From Rudaea sp. (GTDB lineage Bacteria > Pseudomonadota > Gammaproteobacteria > Xanthomonadales > Rhodanobacteraceae): a DNA stretch of 12,046 nucleotides. This document shows positions 7,848-12,046 of the stretch, one piece after another. The notes beneath the pieces are model-generated. The model ran no database searches and was not told the origin of the DNA. It saw nothing but the letters and a program-made list of their open reading frames with translations. The position numbers and the translations under genes were made by a program. Each line of letters starts with the position of its first letter. The stretch's first letter is position 1. The stretch lies in assembly GCA_025934455.1 (NCBI GenBank), contig JAICYA010000022.1, forward strand, positions 1 through 12,046, in the 5' to 3' direction.

Positions 7848-9122
7848 ATGATGATCGTTCTGTGCGTATTCGCTGCGATCGGTGTTCTGGCACTGGGCGT
7901 CCTGGTCTACGACTGGCTGGTGCCGAACCAGTCCGAGATCGCTCCGCACGGTCTGTCGGTGGATACGTGCCTCGACGCGGAGGAATCCGCGCGGGCGCTC
8001 GCCGCCAATCTCAATGCGCCGCTGCTGGATGGCAATGCCATCGACGTGCTGCTCAATGGCGACGAGATATTTCCCGCCATGCTGGATGCGATCCGTGCAG
8101 CCACGCATTCGGTGCATCTGCTGACCTACATTTATTGGCAAGGTGACATCGCCCGTCGTTTCGCCGATGAACTCGAAGCCGCGGGACGCCGTGGGGTCCA
8201 GGTGCGCGTGCTGGTGGATGCGGTAGGCGGCGGCAGGATGGCGCCCGCCATGGTCGAGCAGCTCAAGAAGGCAGGCTGCCGCTTCGCCTGGTTCCGACCG
8301 CTACGCTGGTACAACCTGGGGCGTTTCAACAACCGGACCCACCGCAAGGTGATGGTGGTCGATGGATGCATCGGATTCAGCGGTGGGGTCGGTATCGCGG
8401 ACGTCTGGATGGGTCACGCCCAGGACCCCCGGCACCGGCGTGACGACCATTTCCGCATCCGCGGCCCGGCAGTGCGGTACCTGCAAGGCTCGTTCGGCGT
8501 GAACTGGCGCCAGGCGACGGGCGAGGTGTTGGCGGGTGCGGCGCTGTTTCCCGATCTGGAGGATGCCGGCAGCGTGCGCGTGGTGGCCATCGACGCGGCG
8601 CCGAGCATACGCGTGTCCACCATCGGCTTCACCTACTGGCTGTTTTTCCACGGCGCCAACAAGACGATTCACGTCACCACCCCGTACTACGCGCCTGATC
8701 CGCGGCTGCACCTCGGGCTCACGACAGCCGCCCGGCGCGGTGTCGAGACGACACTGCTGGTGCCGGGCCCGCACATCGATTCGAAACTCGTGTCGCTCGC
8801 CAGCAAGACCTACTACCGCGATCTGCTGGAAGCGGGCGTCGCGATCCACGAATACCAGCCGACCATGGTCCATACCAAGACGGTGACCGTGGATGGCACC
8901 ATCGCGCTGATCGGTTCGCCGAATTTCGACACACGCTCGTTCGCCCTGAACTACGAAGAGGCGCTGGTCGCCTACGACAGCGCGCTGGTCCGGAAACTCG
9001 ACCGTTCCTTCGATGACGATCTGGCCAAGGCGCGCCAGGTCACGCTGGAAGAAGTGCTGCGCTGGTCCTGGAGCGCCCGCGCGAGGCTACGTCTCGCGCG
9101 ATGCTTGCGGGCACAGATGTAG
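7848..9122 (+). CDS. Phospholipase D-like / cardiolipin synthase family protein
   Basis: The 424-residue protein has an N-terminal membrane helix (MMIVLCVFAAIGVLALGVLV) and two HKD active-site motifs: THRKVMVVDG (His165, Lys167, Asp172) and VHTKTVTVDG (His342, Lys344, Asp349). Each is followed by the usual Ser/Asn-rich strand (GFSGG; IGSPNFDTRSFALNYE). Two HKD halves form one active site that transfers phosphatidyl groups. In cardiolipin synthases this joins two phosphatidylglycerols, or PG and PE, into cardiolipin at the inner membrane. Length is in the range of ClsB/YwiE-like enzymes and shorter than ClsA (about 480), with one N-terminal helix instead of two. The start is ATG 7848 (or 7851). 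The catalytic class is secure; the exact Cls subtype is not. Confidence 0.92.
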   Translation: MMIVLCVFAAIGVLALGVLVYDWLVPNQSEIAPHGLSVDTCLDAEESARALAANLNAPLLDGNAIDVLLNGDEIFPAMLDAIRAATHSVHLLTYIYWQGDIARRFADELEAAGRRGVQVRVLVDAVGGGRMAPAMVEQLKKAGCRFAWFRPLRWYNLGRFNNRTHRKVMVVDGCIGFSGGVGIADVWMGHAQDPRHRRDDHFRIRGPAVRYLQGSFGVNWRQATGEVLAGAALFPDLEDAGSVRVVAIDAAPSIRVSTIGFTYWLFFHGANKTIHVTTPYYAPDPRLHLGLTTAARRGVETTLLVPGPHIDSKLVSLASKTYYRDLLEAGVAIHEYQPTMVHTKTVTVDGTIALIGSPNFDTRSFALNYEEALVAYDSALVRKLDRSFDDDLAKARQVTLEEVLRWSWSARARLRLARCLRAQM

Positions 9123-9172
9123 ATGACCCGAAACGGCCACGCTTCTGCGGCCCAAACGGCCTTTCGGCCACC

Positions 9173-9319
9173 TTGCAGCATCGACTGCAACCGCTGCGCG
9201 ACCTGCAAATGTTTCTTCAATTTCGGCAACGCCTGCGAGGCGAAATCCTGCAATTGGTGGGTGGATGCGCTGTAGACTACCTCATGAACAATGTAGCGGT
9301 CTGGTCGGAGCCAAATGTG
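9173..9319 (-). pseudogene. Decayed fragment resembling the C-terminus of a DUF4142 protein
   Basis: Reading the - strand from 9319 gives DRYIVHEVVYSA (from 9301) and then LQDFASQALPKLKKHLQVAQ. These resemble two pieces of the DUF4142 four-helix domain: the D-x-YI-x-HEVVYH helix and the LxxFAxxxLPxLxxHLxxAQ C-terminal helix. The connecting part is much shorter than normal, suggesting an internal deletion. A stop (9320-9322) lies just upstream, and no start or N-terminal half exists before the SseB gene. Downstream the frame runs on into the antisense of the phospholipase D gene without a natural end. DUF4142 proteins are usually exported, so this is probably a dead relic. The call rests on remembered family pattern, not a search. 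Confidence 0.4.
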
Positions 9320-9352
9320 TCACAGGACATCGATCAGATGACACGAGGTATA

Positions 9353-10120
9353 TCAATTCGCTTTTCCTTTGCCAATTGCCGATGAGATCGGTGCGCACTG
9401 AGTCCGCCGATAGATCGCTGTTAGTTTCAGCTCGCCAATCCACGGTGGCGGCACACCGCGGGTGTCGAAATGCGCCAGATCCACAACTGTCTGGAATTTC
9501 GATGACTGTCGTTGCAGCACCGTGGTCACTGCCCGCGCGGCACGTTCGGCCAGCTTCGAGTCACCGCCCAGAACAACGAGCGGGGTTACGCAGCCCGCGA
9601 GATCTTTCCATGCCAATCCTGCGATATACGCAACGTCCACAAACGGAAGCTCGCCAAGCACAGGAACAAGTAGGTCAATCAGGTCGACCGGCATCGGTTC
9701 GAGCTTGCAGACCGGCGGCGCACCCTCGTCAAGCTTCAGGGATTGCACACGGGCGACGTAACCCTCGTCGAGCAACGACGCGATTTCTTCGGGATACAGA
9801 ACGCAGCACGGCGTGTCCTCCGGATCGAGAATCACAGTTGACCCTAGGGTCGATTCCAGAAACTGACGCCCTGTCATGGCGATCACGCGTGCGACCGATC
9901 CGCTGGCACGCTTGGCCTTCTTTTCGGTGCTGAAGCACGGCACGACCATAATGCCCTCGCGACGCCTGAATTGCATGAAACGCCACGGGTACAGCCGCTT
10001 CGATCTCGGGACGTGGGCGTAGATCTGCGCGTCGAGCAACGCACGCAAGAATGCCGGGTCTTCGCCGGCGTCGCCCTTGGCGCGCTCCAGCAGCTCTTTC
10101 AGCTTGTGTGCTGAAACCAC
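9353..10120 (-). CDS. SseB family protein
   Basis: The N-terminal domain fits SseB: FLRALLDAQIYAHVP, then MVVPCFSTEKKAKRASG, then STVILDPEDTPCCVLYPEEIASLL. A second part with PVLGELPFVDVAYIAGL and VVDLAHFDTRG fits the separate SseB C-terminal domain. E. coli SseB was named for enhanced serine sensitivity and its molecular role is unclear. I place the start at GTG 10120 because GGAGGTGATC (10133-10124) lies 8 bases upstream. ATG 10135 would give 260 residues instead of 255 but has no ribosome site. It is the last of three genes on this strand, 48 bp after the small unknown gene. A partner role with the two unknown proteins upstream is possible but not shown. Confidence 0.8.
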   Translation of the reverse strand: MVSAHKLKELLERAKGDAGEDPAFLRALLDAQIYAHVPRSKRLYPWRFMQFRRREGIMVVPCFSTEKKAKRASGSVARVIAMTGRQFLESTLGSTVILDPEDTPCCVLYPEEIASLLDEGYVARVQSLKLDEGAPPVCKLEPMPVDLIDLLVPVLGELPFVDVAYIAGLAWKDLAGCVTPLVVLGGDSKLAERAARAVTTVLQRQSSKFQTVVDLAHFDTRGVPPPWIGELKLTAIYRRTQCAPISSAIGKGKAN

Positions 10121-10123
10121 CGG

Positions 10124-10133
10124 GATCACCTCC
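10124..10133 (-). promoter_or_regulatory. Near-perfect anti-16S ribosome site for SseB, favouring a GTG start
   Basis: GGAGGTGATC on the - strand matches the 16S tail complement over 10 bases and stands just ahead of GTG 10120 with 8 bases between the GGAGG core and the codon. It overlaps ATG 10135, which is the other candidate start. Confidence 0.6.
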
Positions 10134-10168
10134 ATGCGGTGCCATTGCGATGTTGGGCGTTATCCCGT

Positions 10169-10519
10169 TCAACCCGACCCGACGGGCCGGCGCATGGACG
10201 GGTATCGCATATCCAACTGAGGCTGGTAACGGTCAAGGAATTCGGTCATGCACCCTCGGTAGCGTAGCGCTTCTCCCGGCAGCGAGACATTCAACGTCTT
10301 CGCTATGAGGGTCGCAATCGTCATCTGTTGCGGGGATGGTGGCTGAAGATCCGCGTCCAGCATGTTGGTGATCTCGCCGATCAGCCGCCATGCGAAGCCA
10401 GAGGCGCCACCCGGGACCAGGCAGCGTTCGATCTGCATACCAATCGCCTCGGCGATGGCAGGTACGCCAGGCAGGTCCAGCGATAGATCCAGATCGTCAT
10501 AGACCAAACGCAAGCCCAT
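10169..10519 (-). CDS. Small protein of unknown function (116 aa)
   Basis: The ORF starts at ATG 10519, 11 bases after AGAGG on the - strand, and ends 48 bp before the SseB start, so the two are likely co-transcribed. It is soluble, with no signal or membrane segment. The N-terminal part (LRLVYDDLDLSLDLPGVPAI) is acidic and hydrophobic. The C-terminal part, PPSPQQMTIATLIAKTLNVSLPGEALRYRG followed by CMTEFLDRY, in outline resembles a short helical module (P-S/T-x-x-Q, then I-A-x-x-L, then L-P and F-L-D) that I recall from ends of plasmid and phage DNA-processing proteins. That likeness is weak and is inference only. I do not recognise the family. Confidence 0.65.
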   Translation of the reverse strand: MGLRLVYDDLDLSLDLPGVPAIAEAIGMQIERCLVPGGASGFAWRLIGEITNMLDADLQPPSPQQMTIATLIAKTLNVSLPGEALRYRGCMTEFLDRYQPQLDMRYPSMRRPVGSG

Positions 10520-10578
10520 CGCTTATCGATCCTCTTGGCTTGAGGCTGTTCACCCGGACCATGCGCCGGCAGCAAACT

Positions 10579-10740
10579 CTATACGCATGGGCCGTAAGGA
10601 CGAAGCTCTGGCTGGTCCTTACCGGCCTCAGTGGTCGCAATGAACGCGTTGAGATAGCCGATGTAATACGCAATGGCCGCGCGCTCTTTGGCGCCATCCT
10701 CCGCGCGTTGCAGCTTGCCTGTCAGTTCCATACGCGTCAT
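10579..10740 (-). CDS. Alternative model: separate 53-aa ORF with its own strong ribosome site
   Basis: Within the second frame, ATG 10740 is preceded by GGGGAGGTG (10756-10748), 9 bases from the GGAGG core. So the last part (MTRMELTGKLQRAEDG onward) could be translated on its own, overlapping the end of the upstream ORF by 113 bases. This competes with the frameshift model. Such a long out-of-frame overlap, and the coding look of the second frame upstream of 10740, make the frameshift more likely. Confidence 0.3.
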   Translation of the reverse strand: MTRMELTGKLQRAEDGAKERAAIAYYIGYLNAFIATTEAGKDQPELRPYGPCV

Positions 10741-11095
10741 TCGCGCCCACCTCCCCGCATTCTCTCTCGCCTCGATCCATAGTTTTGCGATGCTCGCCAT
10801 CGAGCAGCACCATATCTTCGGTAAATCCAAACAACGGAAGCTCGCCATAATTGCCGTATTCGAACCATCGCGCCGACCCCGCTGCCGCAGGCAGGCGGGA
10901 GTTTGCCTCCAGCTCTCGCTCCGAGCAGAGATCATGGATGCACAGGTCGGCTTCTGCCACGTCCCACGCCAACGACAGCAGCTTGCGCAGCTTGGTCGTA
11001 GCTTCGGCCAGCATCGCATCGTCAACTTGAACCCATACCGTGATGGGCGGCAGTTCCCAACCCTCCGCGCTGCAGTTGAGCGCTCGGTAGATCAT
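10579..11095 (-). CDS. Unknown protein, apparently frameshifted at an A4 run
   Basis: From ATG 11095 the frame encodes a plausible soluble protein (PPITVWVQVDDAMLAE, WFEYGNYGELPLFGFTED, VLLDGEHRK) for 104 residues. It then runs into Arg/Gly/Cys/His-rich sequence ending at 10628. The neighbouring frame takes over with helix-like coding sequence (LWIEARENAGRWARMTRMEL to AIAYYIGYLNAFIATTEAGK) ending in TAG at 10581-10579. The switch fits one extra A in the AAAA at 10786-10783; removing it gives a single 171-residue protein (DGEHRK-LWIEAREN). It could be a true mutation, a sequencing error, or programmed +1 frameshifting. It is the first gene of the - strand group, 59 bp before the next. No family is recognised. 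As written, the uninterrupted ORF is 10628-11095 (155 aa). Confidence 0.6.
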
Positions 11096-11117
11096 TCATT
11101 GCGTCTCTTACGTGGAT

Positions 11118-11127
11118 GACAATTGTC
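11118..11127. promoter_or_regulatory. Perfect 10-bp palindrome upstream of the - strand gene group
   Basis: GACAATTGTC lies 22 bases before ATG 11095 on the - strand, in the 209-bp divergent gap that also holds the XRE operators. Its place fits a regulator site for the - strand group. A 10-bp palindrome alone can arise by chance, and it does not match the XRE operator sequence. Confidence 0.3.
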
Positions 11128-11231
11128 GGTGCCAACGCGGCACCGTGACGCTACTCGTCCAACGGCGTACCAGTGTGGCGCCGATTTTCGCGACTTCGCC
11201 CTGCGAAGGAACCCGATAGTTGCGCCATATG

Positions 11232-11246
11232 CTACGAAATTCGTAG
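11232..11246. promoter_or_regulatory. Operator-like dyad 1 upstream of the XRE gene
   Basis: CTACGAAATTCGTAG is a perfect 7-bp inverted repeat around one central base. It lies 58 bp before the XRE start. It would sit between a weak -35 (TTGCGC, 11220-11225) and a -10 (TAGTAT, 11244-11249) spaced 18 bp apart, the place where a repressor blocks RNA polymerase. The promoter call is weak; the dyad and its second copy are what support it. Confidence 0.6.
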
Positions 11247-11265
11247 TATGCAGCGCAAGGCAAAG

Positions 11266-11280
11266 TTACGAACCTCGTAG
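11266..11280. promoter_or_regulatory. Operator-like dyad 2, degenerate copy
   Basis: TTACGAACCTCGTAG matches dyad 1 at 12 of 15 positions and keeps the ACGAA/TCGTAG arms. Centre-to-centre distance from dyad 1 is 34 bp, about three helix turns, so two repressor dimers could bind near the same face. It ends 24 bp before the XRE start. Confidence 0.55.
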
Positions 11281-11304
11281 GGCCTCCCCCGCCCGGTTCG
11301 GATC

Positions 11305-11634
11305 GTGCCCAAGCAAATCAGCCCACTGGCTGTCCTTTCGCGACGTCTCAAGCAGGCCCGAGAGCGCAAAGGGTTATCGCAGAAGCAACTCGGAACCGCC
11401 GCCGGGCTGGATCAATTTGTGGCCAGTACACGCATCAATCGGTATGAGCGGGGCGTGCACCAACCGGATCCCGTCACGGTCCAGCGACTGGCGGACGCTT
11501 TAGGCGTGCCCGCGGCGTTTCTGTTCGCCAGCGACGAACGCCTAGCCCGGATGATCCTGGCATTCAGCTCACTGCCCGCGAAGGCGCAGAACAGCGTGTT
11601 GGCCGAGTTGGAGCGGGCGGCGGAGCGCCGCTAG
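11305..11634 (+). CDS. XRE-family HTH transcriptional regulator
   Basis: This 109-residue protein begins at GTG 11305 with no clear ribosome site. Residues 10-73 form a Cro/CI helix-turn-helix: VLSRRLKQARERKGLSQKQL, turn, TRINRYERG (recognition-helix end), then DPVTVQRLADALGVPAAFLF, the standard XRE closing helices. A short C-terminal helix (83-109) may dimerise. The loop before the recognition helix (AAGLDQFVAST) is slightly longer than usual. Such proteins bind dyad operators and often repress their own gene. Two dyad copies sit directly upstream, so autoregulation is likely, and the divergent - strand group may be controlled from the same gap (inference). No toxin gene follows, so this is not clearly an antitoxin. 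Confidence 0.88.
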   Translation: MPKQISPLAVLSRRLKQARERKGLSQKQLGTAAGLDQFVASTRINRYERGVHQPDPVTVQRLADALGVPAAFLFASDERLARMILAFSSLPAKAQNSVLAELERAAERR

Positions 11635-11953
11635 TTTTTGCGGCACGCGCTCAGGACGGCGCGGTTTGTCAAAGTTCCCCCTTTCGAGAAACCTCAGCTC
11701 CCGTGCACGCTGCAGGCTGATGAACCTTGAGCAGAATTGCTCAACATTTCCTGCGGTCGCGGATACGGAGCGTTTTGCGGACATCGCAGGTGCCGCAGGC
11801 GCAGGGTTAAAGTTGTCCTCGCCGCTGTGCCCAACCCCACCTGAAGTGCCGTGTGCGTGGCATCTCTATCGTTGCGCGTTTTTTTGCGTCCATGATGTAG
11901 GGCCACAATGGTTCTACAGTCTCCAATAAGGGCACAGGACGCGCAGGGCATCG
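11635..11953. other. 319-bp stretch without a convincing gene
   Basis: All ORFs here have atypical composition and no ribosome site. The only clear structure is the hairpin at 11727-11744. A T7 run at 11879-11885 has no adjacent stem and is not called as a terminator. The stretch probably holds the end of the XRE transcript and the promoter of the gene starting at 11954. Confidence 0.5.
11727..11744. repeat. 7-bp perfect inverted repeat with 4-base loop
   Basis: TTGAGCA pairs with TGCTCAA across GAAT, about 90 bp after the XRE stop. No T tract follows (the next bases are CATTTCC), so it is a poor intrinsic terminator. It could be a 3' hairpin or a dyad binding site. Confidence 0.4.
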
Positions 11954-12046
11954 ATGCCAATCTCCTCCGAGGAGGTCATCGTCAGCGTCCAAGATCCAAG
12001 GCGGACTCTCCTTCCATGGCTTTGGATCGAGAACCTGCGCGCGAAA
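11954..12046 (+). CDS. Probable 5' end of a gene of unknown function, cut by the window edge
   Basis: From ATG 11954 the frame is open for 31 codons to the last base. It begins MPISSEEVIVSVQDPRR and continues with an aliphatic/aromatic segment, TLLPWLWIENLRAK, which reads like natural protein. An in-frame stop at 11927-11929 bounds it upstream, and AGGG at 11945-11948 could serve as a weak ribosome site. A second frame from ATG 11908 is also open to the end but has a less protein-like composition. Too little is visible to name a family. Confidence 0.4.
   Translation, partial: MPISSEEVIVSVQDPRRTLLPWLWIENLRAK

Noticed and set aside
9158..9169. GGCC-TTTC-GGCC hairpin after the phospholipase D gene
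   Set aside because: Only a 4-bp stem and no T tract; too weak to call a terminator.
8972..9253. 93-codon - strand ORF from a TTG
   Set aside because: Only its first ~27 residues look protein-like (the DUF4142-type relic); the rest is antisense to the phospholipase D gene.
9317..9344. GTGTCA/TGACAC inverted repeat after the SseB stop
   Set aside because: 6-bp stem with a 16-base loop and no T tract; likely chance.
11879..11885. Seven-T run as an intrinsic terminator
   Set aside because: No GC-rich stem immediately before it on either strand.
11666..11960. ORFs of 87-88 codons on both strands after the XRE gene
   Set aside because: No ribosome site, Cys/Ser/Pro-heavy composition and mutual overlap; no protein-like pattern.
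1..12046. tRNA, rRNA, CRISPR array, insertion sequence
   Set aside because: No cloverleaf, rRNA-like stretch, regularly spaced repeats, transposase or terminal inverted repeats were seen on reading both strands.

Overview
The window is GC-rich proteobacterial chromosomal DNA, dense in genes and with short intergenic gaps. The gene set (TPP-dependent oxidase-like enzyme, gluconate 2-dehydrogenase subunit 3 plus GMC oxidoreductase, Kup potassium transporter, cardiolipin-synthase-type phospholipase D) and the codon style suggest a Xanthomonadales/Rhodanobacteraceae-like gammaproteobacterium. That placement is an inference from gene style only; no rRNA or marker gene is present.

Region 1 (1-5440, + strand) is a redox cassette in one direction. 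It holds the C-terminal part of a thiamine-pyrophosphate enzyme, a polytopic membrane protein, a gluconate-2-dehydrogenase subunit 3-like protein, a GMC flavoprotein oxidoreductase with a cysteine motif like that of the Fe-S-containing FAD dehydrogenases, and an SDR oxidoreductase with a C-terminal membrane anchor. The three middle genes are tightly spaced or overlap (8 and 17 bp), so they are probably co-translated. The membrane protein is an internal tandem duplication with conserved histidines at a fixed 137-residue offset. No cytochrome c partner is visible, so the electron acceptor is unknown.

Region 2 (5441-9122) starts with a strong 11-bp inverted repeat between convergent genes. A kup gene on the - strand follows, broken by one in-frame amber codon near its N-terminus. 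After a 336-bp divergent spacer with at most a tiny membrane ORF comes a well-formed phospholipase D/cardiolipin synthase gene on the + strand.

Region 3 (9123-12046) looks accessory. It holds a decayed DUF4142-like remnant and a - strand three-gene group: a frameshifted unknown gene, a small unknown protein, and an SseB-family protein. A divergent XRE repressor gene follows, with two copies of a 15-bp dyad operator upstream. Next is a 319-bp stretch with only a hairpin, and last the apparent 5' end of another gene running off the window. No tRNA, rRNA, CRISPR array or complete mobile element was seen.
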